Counted from the first letter of the stretch, positions 34,481 to 43,240 are shown. The stretch: 64,000 nucleotides of DNA from Phenylobacterium sp. NIBR 498073 (GCF_027286305.1 NZ_CP114599.1:3815001-3879000); one strand, 5' to 3'. The notes: generated by a model from the sequence alone, not told the origin. A program made the numbers and translations.

Positions 34481-35245
34481 GTGTCGATCACCGTCCATCA
34501 GTTTCCCTGCCTCTCGGACAATTACGGCTTCCTGGTGCGTGACGACGCCAGCGGCCTGGCCGCCTGCATCGACACGCCGGACGCCGCGGTGATCCTGCGC
34601 GAACTGAACGCGCTCGGCTGGAAGCTCGACCTGATCCTCAACACCCACTGGCATCCCGACCACGCCGGCGGCAACGCCGAGATCAAGGCCGCCACCGGCG
34701 CCCACGTGATCGGCCCGGCCGAGGTCGAGCGCATCGGCCAGGCGCCGGACCGCATCGTCGCCGGCGGCGATATCGTCGCGCTGGGCGAGACCCGCTTCGA
34801 GGTGATCGAGAGCGGCGGCCACACCCTGGGCCATGTCGCCTACTATGCCCCCGCGGGCGACGTCGCCTTCGTCGGCGACACCCTGTTCGCCCTGGGCTGC
34901 GGCCGATTGTTCGAAGGCACGCCGCAGCAGATGTGGGACAGCCTGCAGCGGCTGGCCGAGCTCCCCGACGACACCAAGGTATACTGCGCCCACGAATACA
35001 CCGCCTCCAACGCCCGCTTCGCGCTGTCGGTGGACGACGCCCCGGCGTTGAAGGCCCGCGCCGGCGATATCTTCGCCGCCCGCGAACGCGGCGAGTGGAC
35101 AGTGCCCACGACCATCGGCCTGGAGAAGGCGACCAACCCGTTCCTGCGGGCGCCGGCGCTGGCCGGACGCATGGGCCTGTCAGGCGCTCCGGACCATGAG
35201 GCGTTCGCGGCGATCCGCGCCGCCAAGGACAGCTTCAAGGGCTAG
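34481..35245 (+). CDS. gloB: Hydroxyacylglutathione hydrolase (glyoxalase II)
   Basis: A 254-residue metallo-beta-lactamase-fold enzyme with a GTG start. The binuclear metal motif is NTHWHPDHAGG; further ligands are in ESGGHTLGHVAYY (His), DVAFVGDTLFALGCGRLFEG (Asp) and YCAHEYTASN (His). The C-terminal glutathione-binding part ends in EATNPFLR-like EKATNPFLRAP. It hydrolyses S-D-lactoylglutathione to D-lactate and glutathione in methylglyoxal detoxification. Length and motifs match the family. Confidence 0.95.
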   Translation: MSITVHQFPCLSDNYGFLVRDDASGLAACIDTPDAAVILRELNALGWKLDLILNTHWHPDHAGGNAEIKAATGAHVIGPAEVERIGQAPDRIVAGGDIVALGETRFEVIESGGHTLGHVAYYAPAGDVAFVGDTLFALGCGRLFEGTPQQMWDSLQRLAELPDDTKVYCAHEYTASNARFALSVDDAPALKARAGDIFAARERGEWTVPTTIGLEKATNPFLRAPALAGRMGLSGAPDHEAFAAIRAAKDSFKG

Positions 35246-35254
35246 AGCCGCACG

Positions 35255-36886
35255 TTGGCCTGGATCTCGACCATCCTCTTCCTGATGCTGGCCGTCGCGG
35301 TCAGCGCGCCGCTGGCCCGCCTCGTGCGGCTGCCCTTGCCGCTCGTCCAGATCGCCCTGGGCGCCGTGATCGCCATCTCGGTGATCCCGACGGTGGACCT
35401 CAAGCCCTCCATCTTCTTCCTGCTGTTCCTGCCGCCGCTGCTGTTCCTCGACGGTTGGCGCATCCCCAAGGACGACCTGTTCCGTGACGGGGCGGTGATC
35501 CTTGAACTAGCCTTGGGCCTGGTGGTGTTCACCGTCGTCGGCGTCGGCCTGCTGATCCATTGGCTGATCCCGGCCATGCCGCTGGCCGTGGCCTTTGCGC
35601 TGGCCGCCGTGCTCTCGCCCACCGACCCGATCGCGGTCTCCGCCATCGCCTCGCGCACCACGATCCCCAAGCGGCTGATGCACATCCTGGAGGGGGAGTC
35701 GCTGCTCAACGACGCCTCGGGCCTGGTCTGCATGCGCTTTGCGGTGGCCGCAGCGGTGACCGGCGCCTTCTCGCTGCAGCAAGCGGTCGGCTCGTTCCTG
35801 TGGGTGGCGTTCGGCGGCCTGGCCATCGGCGTCGGCGTCACCTGGAGCGTCACCACCGCCAAGAACTGGGTTGCAGCGAAGCTGGGCGAGGACACCAGCG
35901 TCCAGATTCTGGTCAGCCTGCTGATCCCGTTCGGGGCCTACATGCTGGCCGAGCACTTCCACTGCTCGGGCATCCTCGCCGCTGTCGCCGCGGGGGTGAC
36001 CATGAGCTTCACCGAGCAAAGCGGCCAGGCGCTGGCGATCACCCGCGTCCGCCGCGCCGCGGTCTGGGACACCATCCAGTTCACCCTCAACGGGGTCATC
36101 TTCGTGCTGCTGGGCGAACAGATGCCCAGCATCATGGCCCGCGCCGCCGAGACCGTTCGCATCACCGGCCACCACGAGCCCTGGTGGCTGATCGTCTACG
36201 TCCTGGCGATCACCGCCGCCCTCGCCGCCCTCCGGTTCGTCTGGGCCTGGCTTTCGCTGAAATGGAACATGACCCGCGCCCTGCGCCGGGGCCAGCCGCC
36301 CCCGCCGGTCAGCTGGCGGCTGATCGCGGCGACCTCGGTCGCCGGCGTGCGCGGGGCCATCACCCTGGCCGGCGTGCTGACCCTGCCCTTCGCCCTGGCC
36401 GACGGCACGCCCTTCCCAGCCCGCAACCTCGCCATCTTTCTGGCCGCCGGAGTGATCATCGTCTCGCTGGTGCTGGCCAGCATCGCCCTGCCCCGGCTGC
36501 TGAAGAACCTGGAGCTGCCGCCCGAACCCTCGCATCAGAGCGACATCGACAACGCCCGCGTCGAGGCCGCCCAGGCCGCGATCACCGCCATCGAACAGGC
36601 CCAGCACGACATGGCCGGGGGCCGGGCCGACGCCGACCTCTACACCGACGCTTCGGCGCGGATCATGGAGCTCTATCGCCAGCGGATCGACAGCCGCCGG
36701 CAGGAACCCGAGGCGCTCGAGCTCCATCGCCAATCGGAACTGATCGAGCGCCAGCTGCGTCTGGCCGGCCTGCGCGCCGAGCGCGACGCGATCTTCCGCC
36801 TGGCCCGCGCCCGCCGCCTCGACGACGTAAGCGCCCGCAAGCTGGTGCGCGAGATCGACCTGCTGGAAGCGCGCTACGCGGTCTAG
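35255..36886 (+). CDS. Na+/H+ antiporter, CPA1 family
   Basis: A 543-residue inner-membrane protein with a TTG start nine bases after gloB. About 12 helices fill residues 1-420. The ion-binding signature appears as LAAVLSPTDPIAVSAIAS (SPTDP) with the later EGESLLNDASGLV (ND motif), both typical of CPA1/NhaP-type exchangers, and the conserved Arg region AGVRGAITLAGVL. The C-terminal about 120 residues are charged and helical, as in cytoplasmic regulatory tails. It exchanges external protons for internal sodium or potassium. Confidence 0.9.
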   Translation: MAWISTILFLMLAVAVSAPLARLVRLPLPLVQIALGAVIAISVIPTVDLKPSIFFLLFLPPLLFLDGWRIPKDDLFRDGAVILELALGLVVFTVVGVGLLIHWLIPAMPLAVAFALAAVLSPTDPIAVSAIASRTTIPKRLMHILEGESLLNDASGLVCMRFAVAAAVTGAFSLQQAVGSFLWVAFGGLAIGVGVTWSVTTAKNWVAAKLGEDTSVQILVSLLIPFGAYMLAEHFHCSGILAAVAAGVTMSFTEQSGQALAITRVRRAAVWDTIQFTLNGVIFVLLGEQMPSIMARAAETVRITGHHEPWWLIVYVLAITAALAALRFVWAWLSLKWNMTRALRRGQPPPPVSWRLIAATSVAGVRGAITLAGVLTLPFALADGTPFPARNLAIFLAAGVIIVSLVLASIALPRLLKNLELPPEPSHQSDIDNARVEAAQAAITAIEQAQHDMAGGRADADLYTDASARIMELYRQRIDSRRQEPEALELHRQSELIERQLRLAGLRAERDAIFRLARARRLDDVSARKLVREIDLLEARYAV

Positions 36887-36892
36887 TCGGGT

Positions 36893-37585
36893 CTAGCCCA
36901 GCACCACCACCGAGTCCGACAGCTCGTTGGGATTGTCGTCGTCGCGCGGCGGAAAGTGCTCGGCCAGGATGGCCCCGCACAGGCTGATCGCCTCCTCGAA
37001 GCCGTCGGCCGGACGCCCGGCCTTGAAGCCGTCCATCAGCCGCGCCATCGCCCCGTCCCAGGCGCCGGCCGCCACCTTGGCGGCGATGCCTTCGTCGGCG
37101 ATCAGCTCGGCCATGTGCTCGCGGGCCGAGACATAGATCAGCACCCCGGTGCGCTCGCGGGTGGCCTGCAGGTTCTTGGCCAGGAACTGCTCGTGGGCGC
37201 GCCGCCGCACGCGTTCGCGCTTCAGCGCCCGCGGGGTCATGAAATGGCGCACCACCGGAATCGCCACTGCGATCGCCACCGCCACGAACAGCGCGCATTG
37301 CAGCAGGATCGCCCCGCTCAGCGCCGTGCGCGCCGCAGCCTCGGCCGCCGAACTCATCTGCGCCGCCGACCAGCCGCCGCCGATGTCGTCGGGCGCGGTG
37401 ACATGAACACCGCCCGCCAGCAGCACCGCCGGCGCCGCCAGGGCGGCGATCGCACCCCAGGCGATCGGCACTTCCAAGTACTCCGAGGACTCAGGCGCGA
37501 CCACGCAGTAGATCTCGCCCGTCGTGCCGGCCTCGGCCGCCTTCACGGCCGCCTCGATCCGGGCGCGGTCCGTTTCGCTCAACAT
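36893..37585 (-). CDS. TPM domain membrane protein
   Basis: A 230-residue protein beginning MLSETDRARIEAAVKAAEAG, followed by the TPM-type strand TTGEIYCVVA. Two hydrophobic segments lie near residues 40-60 (IAWGAIAALAAPAVLLAG) and 88-110 (ILLQCALFVAVAIAVAIPVV). The second TPM half is TRERTGVLIYVSAREHMAEL and IADEGIAAKV. It ends the lemA-TPM-TPM operon; the previous gene stops two bases before this start. The TPM fold is tied to membrane protein turnover and phosphatase-like activity in other organisms; the role here is not known. Confidence 0.82.
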   Translation of the reverse strand: MLSETDRARIEAAVKAAEAGTTGEIYCVVAPESSEYLEVPIAWGAIAALAAPAVLLAGGVHVTAPDDIGGGWSAAQMSSAAEAAARTALSGAILLQCALFVAVAIAVAIPVVRHFMTPRALKRERVRRRAHEQFLAKNLQATRERTGVLIYVSAREHMAELIADEGIAAKVAAGAWDGAMARLMDGFKAGRPADGFEEAISLCGAILAEHFPPRDDDNPNELSDSVVVLG

Positions 37586-37587
37586 TC

Positions 37588-38376
37588 CTACCAACTCCCC
37601 GAGGCCCCGCCGCCGCCGCCCGAACCGCCGCCGCCGCTGAAGCCGCCGCCTCCGAAGCCGCCGCCGCCGCTCCAGCCGCCACGACCGCCGCCGCCGCCGC
37701 TGCTGCCGCTGCCGAGGATCAGCGGCAGCCACCACAGGCTGCCACGCCGGCGGCCGCCGAACACGCCGCTGAGCAGCCAGAAGATGATGAAGATGACGAC
37801 GATGGTTCCGAAGCCGACCCCGCCTTCGCCTTGCGGGCTTTCCTGGGCCTTGGCGACGGCCGCACGCGCCTCGTCGTCGGGCAGCGACAGCTGCTGGACG
37901 ATGGCCTGGGTCCCGTCGACCACGCCCTCCTCAAGCCGGCCCTCCTTGAAGGCCGGGATGATCCGCTGGTTGATGATCAGGCTGGAGAGCGCGTCGGTGA
38001 GCACCGGCTCCAAGCCGTAGCCGACCTCGATGCGCACCTTCCGTTCGCTGGGCGCGACGATCAGGATCGCCCCGTCGTTGCGCTCCTTGCTGCCGATGCC
38101 CCAGGTGCGCAGCAGCTGATAGCCGTAGTCCTCGATCTCGTAGCCCTGCAGGTCGGGCAGGGTCGCCACCACGAGCTGGCGGCCGGTCTGGGTCTCCAGG
38201 CTCGCCAGTTCCTGCGTCAGCTGCGCCTCGGCCTGGGGCGACAGAATGCCGGCGTCGTCGACCACCCGTCCGGTCAGGGGCGGGAAGGTCGGCGCGGCCA
38301 GCGCCGCGCCGGCCCAGGCGAACAGGACCAGGACCGCGAGGCGCGCTGCGCCCCACGGCCCCGTGCGCATCGTCAT
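37588..38376 (-). CDS. TPM domain protein with Gly-rich C-terminus (YgcG family)
   Basis: A 262-residue protein: a signal peptide (LAVLVLFAWAGAALA), then the TPM domain (RVVDDAGILSPQAEAQLTQ, TGRQLVVATLPDLQGYEI, LLRTWGIGSKERNDGAILIV), one membrane helix (TIVVIFIIFWLLSGVFG) and a very Gly-rich tail (GGRGGWSGGGGFGGGG) ending ASGSW. The TPM domain is thus periplasmic. It starts in the lemA stop codon (ATGA overlap), and the second TPM gene follows after two bases, so the three are co-translated. The Gly-rich tail is common in this family. Confidence 0.88.
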   Translation of the reverse strand: MTMRTGPWGAARLAVLVLFAWAGAALAAPTFPPLTGRVVDDAGILSPQAEAQLTQELASLETQTGRQLVVATLPDLQGYEIEDYGYQLLRTWGIGSKERNDGAILIVAPSERKVRIEVGYGLEPVLTDALSSLIINQRIIPAFKEGRLEEGVVDGTQAIVQQLSLPDDEARAAVAKAQESPQGEGGVGFGTIVVIFIIFWLLSGVFGGRRRGSLWWLPLILGSGSSGGGGGRGGWSGGGGFGGGGFSGGGGSGGGGGASGSW

Positions 38377-39056
38377 TGGGCGGGAGCCGGGACCGGAGCG
38401 GCCGGGGCCGGAGTCGCCGGCGCCATGTTCACCGGCGGCGCGGCCGGGGCCGACCCGCCGAAGTTGACGCTCGGCGCGGTCTGCGCCGCGGCGCTGGCGG
38501 CGAAGGTCTGCATCGGCTTGGCCCAACGGTGCACCGTCCCGGCCCACAGCGCGCCGGGGAAGGTGCGGATCTCGGTGTTGTAGTCCTGGACCGCGGCGTT
38601 GTAGTCGCGCCGCGCGATGGCGATGCGGTTCTCGGTGCCTTCCAGCTGGCTCTGCAGGGCCATGAAGTTCTGGTTCGACTTCAGGTCCGGATAGCGCTCC
38701 TGGATCATCATCAGCCGGCCGAGCACGCCCGACAGCTGGTCCTGTGCGGCGGCGAACTTCTGGAACTGCACCGGGTCGGTGATGGTCGAGGCGTCGACCT
38801 TGACCTGGGTGGCCGAGGCGCGCGCCTCGGTGACCTGCGTCAGGACTTCGCGCTCCTGGGCTGCATAGCCCTTCACGGTCTCCACCAGGTTGGGGATCAG
38901 GTCGGCGCGGCGCTGGTACTGGTTCTGCACCTCAGCCCAGGCGGCCTTGGCCTTTTCGTCCTTGGTGGGGATGGTGTTGATCCCGCAGCCGGCGATCAGC
39001 ATGGGCGCCAGCACGATCAGGGCTGCGCGCGCGAAGCGTTGGCGAATATTGGTCAC
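38373..39056 (-). CDS. lemA: LemA family lipoprotein-like protein
   Basis: A 227-residue protein with a GTG start, an N-terminal membrane/lipobox segment (LIVLAPMLIAGCG) and the LemA helical core: AWAEVQNQYQRRADLIPNLV, ETVKGYAAQEREVLTQVTEA and LMMIQERYPDLKSNQNFMAL. The C-terminus is Pro/Ala-rich and low-complexity. It is the first gene of the lemA-TPM-TPM operon, an arrangement widely conserved in bacteria. Its biochemical role is not established. It is divergent from the LytTR regulator. Confidence 0.9.
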   Translation of the reverse strand: MTNIRQRFARAALIVLAPMLIAGCGINTIPTKDEKAKAAWAEVQNQYQRRADLIPNLVETVKGYAAQEREVLTQVTEARASATQVKVDASTITDPVQFQKFAAAQDQLSGVLGRLMMIQERYPDLKSNQNFMALQSQLEGTENRIAIARRDYNAAVQDYNTEIRTFPGALWAGTVHRWAKPMQTFAASAAAQTAPSVNFGGSAPAAPPVNMAPATPAPAAPVPAPAQ

Positions 39057-39254
39057 GTGAGAGTGCTCCCAAGGCCGCCAAGTCCGAGCTTGGCCTGCGC
39101 ATCATTGGCCCGAGGCGGGCGACTGCGCAATCTCCGCGCGATTACTGAGACGTGCTCGCGCGGGCGAGGCGCGCAGGGCTTGGCCGCGAGGCCCGAAGCG
39201 GTGAAAGTCCGCCCGGGCGCGAGGGCCCGTGCAGGAACCGGCGGCGAGCGATCC

Positions 39255-40058
39255 GTGACCAGCGAGGATGCATCCGGGACGCGCTCGACCTACTGGCGGG
39301 CCTACGCCTTGATCGGCGCGGCGATCGTCACGCTCAACGTCGTCAACATGTTCACGGCGTTCCGCGACCGCCCCGACGCCCCGCCCATCATGCCGGTCCT
39401 GGAAGAGAGCACCAGCGCGGTGTCTGCCCTCGCCTTCCTGTGGATCGCCTTCGCCGCCTTCCGCCTCGCCCCGCCCGGCAGCCGCCCGGTCTGGCGAATG
39501 CTCGCGGTGCAGGCCGCCGGGCTCCTGGCCTTTACGACCGCCCACGTCACCGGCTTCATGTTGCTCCGGATGGCCGTCTTCCGGGCCCTGGATCTGCCGT
39601 TCCGGTTCGATCTGGCCGATCGCTTTGTCTACGAGCTGCGCAAGGATGCGTTCGGCTATCTGCTGGGAATGGCCGCGCTATGGGCGATGATCCGGCTCTA
39701 CGGCGCCAAGCCGGCCGCGGCCGCCAGCACGCCCGCCACCTTCGACATCCGTGACGGCGCGCGGGTCCTGCGAAGCCCAGCCGCCGACATCCTGGCGGCG
39801 ACCTCGGCCGGCAACTATGTCGAGTTCATTCTGGCCGACGGTCGCAAGCCGCTGATGCGCGCCTCGCTGACCGCGATCGAGGCGCAGCTGGCGCCGCTCG
39901 GCTTCGTGCGCACCCACCGCTCCTGGCTGGTCAACGCCGCCCGCGTCACCGAACTACGCCCCGAGAAGTCCGGCGACTACGCCGTCCGGCTCGGTGATTT
40001 GGAGGCGCCGCTCTCGCGCCGCTTCCCCGAGGCCCTGGCCCGCCTGCGCGGCGGCTAG
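39255..40058 (+). CDS. Membrane-bound LytTR family transcriptional regulator
   Basis: A 267-residue protein with four predicted helices in residues 10-150 (YALIGAAIVTLNVVNMFTAF, ALAFLWIAFAAFRLA, AAGLLAFTTAHVTGFMLL, GYLLGMAALWAMIRL), and a LytTR DNA-binding domain in residues about 165-265: DILAATSAGNYVEFILADGR, then LAPLGFVRTHRSWLVNAARV and LEAPLSRRFPEAL. GTG 39255 is chosen because it begins just before the first helix. Membrane-bound LytTR proteins without a receiver domain are typical of alphaproteobacteria. The signal and target are unknown. It overlaps the next convergent gene by four bases. Confidence 0.82.
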   Translation: MTSEDASGTRSTYWRAYALIGAAIVTLNVVNMFTAFRDRPDAPPIMPVLEESTSAVSALAFLWIAFAAFRLAPPGSRPVWRMLAVQAAGLLAFTTAHVTGFMLLRMAVFRALDLPFRFDLADRFVYELRKDAFGYLLGMAALWAMIRLYGAKPAAAASTPATFDIRDGARVLRSPAADILAATSAGNYVEFILADGRKPLMRASLTAIEAQLAPLGFVRTHRSWLVNAARVTELRPEKSGDYAVRLGDLEAPLSRRFPEALARLRGG

Positions 40059-40417
40059 ACGCCGTCCTTCGCCCAGGCCCGCGCAGCGTCCAGGTCCTTG
40101 AGGTCGAAGGTCCGCACCTGCACCGACAGGAAGGCCGCGAAGAACCGCGCCATCGGCCCCATCCAGCCGTTGTCGGTCACCACCGCGCAACGACCGAACG
40201 AATCCAGCCGCGAGAAGCTGTAGTTGAGGTCGCGCCACCACAGGCTGGGCTCCATGCCCGCAAAGCTGCGCACCACCTCGACCGCGTTGATCTTCTTGTG
40301 GGTCTTCAGCAGCGCCTCTATGGCGGCGACCGCGGCCTCGTAGCCCGCGCTGTCGATGGCCCCGTCGACCGTCAGCTCGATATAGCCCGCGGCCTCGTCG
40401 ATCTTGATGTCCAGCAT
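40055..40417 (-). CDS. SpoIIAA/STAS-like protein (PF11964 type)
   Basis: A 120-residue soluble protein with alternating strands and helices: MLDIKIDEAAGYIELTVDGA, SAGYEAAVAAIEALLKTHKK, then SLWWRDLNYSFSRLDSFGRC and AVVTDNGWMGPMARFFAAFL. This layout is that of the SpoIIAA/SEC14-like single-domain proteins. The ATG at 40417 has a strong AGGAGG six bases upstream. The role is unknown. It overlaps the LytTR gene at its 3' end by four bases. Confidence 0.75.
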   Translation of the reverse strand: MLDIKIDEAAGYIELTVDGAIDSAGYEAAVAAIEALLKTHKKINAVEVVRSFAGMEPSLWWRDLNYSFSRLDSFGRCAVVTDNGWMGPMARFFAAFLSVQVRTFDLKDLDAARAWAKDGV

Positions 40418-40512
40418 CCCGTCCTCCTGCGCAGCAAATCTCCGCCCCAGCCGGAAGGAACGCATTGAGGGCGATCAAGGGTGCGGACTTCCGGGTTCGC
40501 ACCGGCCAGGAC

Positions 40513-41094
40513 CTAAGCCCCCGCCATCTCCCGCAGGTGCGCGCGCTCGTTCAGGGCCACGACGTTCCGATGGCCGCCGCGGGCGCACATGTAGCGGTGG
40601 ACGCTGGTGTAGCCCGGCTCGAAGAACAGCCGCGGGGCCATGCCCAGCACGTGCGCGGTCCAGACGTTGATCACCCCGCCGTGGCAGAACACCGCCACCC
40701 GCTGGCCGGGGTGGGCGGCGATCACCTCCTCCAGCCCGCCGACCACCGCGGCGCTGAAGGCCTCGACGTCGACGCCGTGGTCGCCGGTGGCCATGGCCAG
40801 CCAGGCCTCGTAATTCTCGCGCTTCAGCACTTCCATCGGGATGTAGGCGCCGGAGTCGCGGTCGAACTCGGCGACGCCCTCGTGGATGTTGATCGCGTGG
40901 CCGAAGCGCTCGGCGAACGGCTGGGCGGTCTGCACGGCCCGGCGCATCGGGCTCGACCACACCGCGTCCGCGCCCTCGTGCGCCAGCCAGTCGGCGACCT
41001 TGCGCGACTGATCGTGGCCTTCCGCCGACAGGTCGGGATCGGCGCTGTCGTCGCGGCGCACCGGCAGGCCGTGGCGGATGAGGATCAGTTCCAT
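40513..41094 (-). CDS. Histidine phosphatase superfamily protein
   Basis: A 193-residue phosphoglycerate-mutase-like protein. The RHG motif is LILIRHGLPVRRD; the phosphate-site Arg is in SSPMRRAVQTAQPFAERF; the second catalytic His is in VAVFCHGGVINVWTAHVLG. Glu in EGVAEFDRDSG could be the proton donor. The substrate is unknown. It is divergent from marR across a 116-base region. Confidence 0.87.
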   Translation of the reverse strand: MELILIRHGLPVRRDDSADPDLSAEGHDQSRKVADWLAHEGADAVWSSPMRRAVQTAQPFAERFGHAINIHEGVAEFDRDSGAYIPMEVLKRENYEAWLAMATGDHGVDVEAFSAAVVGGLEEVIAAHPGQRVAVFCHGGVINVWTAHVLGMAPRLFFEPGYTSVHRYMCARGGHRNVVALNERAHLREMAGA

Positions 41095-41175
41095 GCGTTT
41101 CCCCTTGCCGGCTCGCCCGGCTTTGCAGCCGTTATCCCCGACGTGGGCGCGCCGCGCCAGACCCGTCGAAGCGCT

Positions 41176-41209
41176 TTGGATCGCGTGATAAATCCTGTAT
41201 ATACCGGAT
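41176..41209 (+). promoter_or_regulatory. Putative promoter and operator of marR-fabF
   Basis: A -35 like TTGGAT (41176-41181) is followed after 16 bases by a -10 like TATATA (41198-41203). Overlapping it is the near-perfect palindrome ATCCTGTAT-ATACCGGAT (41192-41209; 16 of 18 positions symmetric), which ends one base before the marR ATG. MarR proteins usually bind 16-20 base palindromes in their own promoters. The predicted transcription start would fall at or next to the ATG, implying a leaderless or nearly leaderless mRNA. Confidence 0.6.
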
Positions 41210-41210
41210 A

Positions 41211-41660
41211 ATGCAGCCGGCCGACGATATGCTCTGGTTCTGCTTTGGCCACCGCAGCCGCAAGGCCGCGCGCGCGGTGACCCGCGCCTTCAACCAGCGC
41301 CTCAAGCCGTTCGGCCTGAACATCAGCCAGTATGTGCTGCTCGGCGTCATCGCCCGCGGCGAGCACCGATCGATCGCGGCCATGGCCGAGGAGGTCGGGG
41401 TGGAGCCCTCCGCCCTGGTGCGGAACCTGCGGCTGCTGGAGGCCCGCGGCCTCGTCGCCGGCGAGGGCGGGCGCGGACGCGGCGGACGCCAGCTTGCGGT
41501 CACGCCGCAGGGCGCCGACCTGATCGAACAGACCATCCCGGCCTGGCGGCGGGCCCAGGCCGATCTGGCCGCCCGGCTGGACGGCGACCCCGACGAAACC
41601 CGCCAGGCCTTGGTGCGCTTGGAGCATGCGGCCCTGGCCCTCGAGAGAGCTGAAAGGTGA
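41211..41660 (+). CDS. MarR family transcriptional regulator
   Basis: A 149-residue winged-helix protein. The dimer helices flank the DNA-binding part: LNISQYVLLGVIARGEHRSI, AAMAEEVGVEPSALVRNLRL (recognition helix) and LEARGLVAGEGGRGRGGRQL (wing), then AVTPQGADLIEQTIP. It starts immediately after a palindrome that overlaps the -10 region, suggesting autorepression. fabF follows within a few bases, so a ligand connected with fatty acids is a reasonable guess. Confidence 0.88.
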   Translation: MQPADDMLWFCFGHRSRKAARAVTRAFNQRLKPFGLNISQYVLLGVIARGEHRSIAAMAEEVGVEPSALVRNLRLLEARGLVAGEGGRGRGGRQLAVTPQGADLIEQTIPAWRRAQADLAARLDGDPDETRQALVRLEHAALALERAER

Positions 41661-41665
41661 GTGAG

Positions 41666-42934
41666 ATGCGTAGAATCGTCGTGACCGGACAGGGCGTGGT
41701 CTCGCCTCTGGGAACCGGAACCGAGAAGGCCTGGGCGCGGCTGGTCGCGGGCCAGTCGGGGCTGCGGCGCCTGCCGGCCGACCTCGCCCCCGACGTGCCG
41801 GCCCAGGTGGCCGGAACCGTGCAGTCGACGGCGGAGGACGCCGAGGCCGGCTTCGACCTCGACGCCGCAGTGCCCGGCAAGGACCAGAAGAAGATGGACC
41901 GCTTCATCCAGTTCGCCCTGGCGGCGGCGGACGAGGCCGTCGCCCAATCCGGCTGGACCCCGCAGAGCGAGGCCGAAAGGCACCGCACCGCCACCATCAT
42001 CGCCACCGGCATCGGCGGCTTCCCGGCTATCGCCGAGGCGGTGCGGATCACCGACGCGCGCGGCGTGCGCCGGCTGTCGCCCTTCACCGTGCCCTCGTTC
42101 CTGGCCAACCTCGCGGCCGGCTGGGTCTCGATCCGCTATGGCTACAAGGGCGCGCTGGGCGCCCCGGTCACCGCCTGCGCCGCCGGCGTCCAGGCCATCG
42201 GCGACGCCGCCCGGATCATCCGCGCCGGCGAGGCCGATATTGCGATCTGCGGCGGGGCCGAGGCGACCATCGACCGCGTCAGCCTGGGCGCCTTCGCCGC
42301 CGCCCGCGCCCTGGGCTCGGCGTTCAACGACGAGCCGACCAAGGCCTCGCGCCCGTTCGACGCCGCCCGCGACGGCTTCATCATGGGCGAAGGCGCCGGG
42401 ATCATGGTCATCGAGTCGCTCGACCACGCCCTGGCCCGCGGCGCCAAGCCGATCGCCGAGCTGGTCGGCTACGGCACCAGCGCCGACGCCTACCACCTGA
42501 CCGCTGGGCCGGAGGACGGCGACGGCGCGGCCCGGTCCATGCGCATGGCCCTGGCGCAGGCAGGGCTGGAGCCTTCGGCCATCGGCCACCTCAACGCGCA
42601 CGCCACCTCGACCCCGGTCGGCGACAAGGGCGAACTGGCGGCGATCAAGTCGGTGTTCGGAACCGGCCATGGTCCGGCGATCAGCTCCACCAAGTCGGCG
42701 ACCGGCCACCTGCTGGGCGCGGCCGGCGGCCTGGAGGCGATCTTCACGGTGCTGGCCCTGCGCCACCAGACCATCCCCCCGACCCTCAACCTGGAAAATC
42801 CCGACGAGGACGCCGCGGGCCTGGATCTGGTCGCGCTCAAGTCGCGCCAAGCGAGCTTCGACCATGCGCTGTCGAACGGTTTCGGCTTCGGCGGCGTCAA
42901 CGCCAGTGTGATCTTCAAACGCTGGGACAGCTGA
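41666..42934 (+). CDS. fabF: Beta-ketoacyl-ACP synthase II-like (FabF)
   Basis: A 422-residue condensing enzyme. The catalytic Cys171 is in PVTACAAGVQAIGDAAR; the two His are in LNAHATSTPVGDKGE and TKSATGHLLGAAGGLEA. The N-terminus RRIVVTGQGVVSPLG and C-terminus SNGFGFGGVNASVIF are typical. FabF condenses malonyl-ACP with acyl-ACP in fatty acid elongation. ATG 41666 is preferred for its AGGTGA ribosome-binding sequence; a GTG at 41657 overlaps the marR stop. acpP is not adjacent, unlike the main fabF of many bacteria, so this may be a second, MarR-controlled KAS enzyme. A hairpin follows. Confidence 0.9.
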   Translation: MRRIVVTGQGVVSPLGTGTEKAWARLVAGQSGLRRLPADLAPDVPAQVAGTVQSTAEDAEAGFDLDAAVPGKDQKKMDRFIQFALAAADEAVAQSGWTPQSEAERHRTATIIATGIGGFPAIAEAVRITDARGVRRLSPFTVPSFLANLAAGWVSIRYGYKGALGAPVTACAAGVQAIGDAARIIRAGEADIAICGGAEATIDRVSLGAFAAARALGSAFNDEPTKASRPFDAARDGFIMGEGAGIMVIESLDHALARGAKPIAELVGYGTSADAYHLTAGPEDGDGAARSMRMALAQAGLEPSAIGHLNAHATSTPVGDKGELAAIKSVFGTGHGPAISSTKSATGHLLGAAGGLEAIFTVLALRHQTIPPTLNLENPDEDAAGLDLVALKSRQASFDHALSNGFGFGGVNASVIFKRWDS

Positions 42935-42966
42935 GCCAGGGCGCGCCCAGAAGGTGTATCCATCGC

Positions 42967-43002
42967 GCGGGCCGCACCCCAGGGTGCGGCCCGCATCGTT
43001 TT
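42967..43002 (+). terminator. Rho-independent terminator-like hairpin after fabF
   Basis: Perfect 13-base arms GCGGGCCGCACCC (42967-42979) and GGGTGCGGCCCGC (42982-42994) enclose a two-base turn and are followed by ATCGTTTT. The T-run is short, but position and stem strength fit termination of marR-fabF. Confidence 0.65.
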
Positions 43003-43117
43003 GCGCGCCCCGCTTCCCCAATATGGGGAACTTCGACCCCGTCGTTCAGGACTTGTTAGCTATCCCGGCGCGGCTATCGGCCTTAGTTGTGAAGCTTATC
43101 TGGTCGAGCGCGTAGTT

Positions 43118-43240
43118 ATGATACTCAAGCAAATGGATGGCGCACCGCCGGAAGACGGCAAACAGACGTCGTATACCCGACGTTGTCTGATCTGGATTTT
43201 ACATGGCGTTACAATCCGTCGTCCGGACGTTTGCGGATGA
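43118..43240 (+). CDS. Possible upstream short ORF (40 residues)
   Basis: ATG 43118 opens a 40-codon frame (MILKQMDGAPPEDGKQ..., with CLIWILHGVTI near the end) whose stop TGA overlaps the ATG of the next gene (ATGA at 43237). Its base composition is lower in GC than its neighbours and codon bias is weak. It could be a leader peptide that couples translation, or chance. The rest of the 300-base gap (42935-43236) holds the terminator hairpin and AT-rich sequence with an imperfect repeat CAGACGTCG...CGACGTTGTCTG. Confidence 0.3.
   Translation: MILKQMDGAPPEDGKQTSYTRRCLIWILHGVTIRRPDVCG

Noticed and set aside
37600..37720. GGC/CCG trinucleotide-like repeat as a microsatellite
   Set aside because: It encodes the Gly-rich tail that is normal for YgcG-type TPM proteins and is not a perfect tandem repeat.
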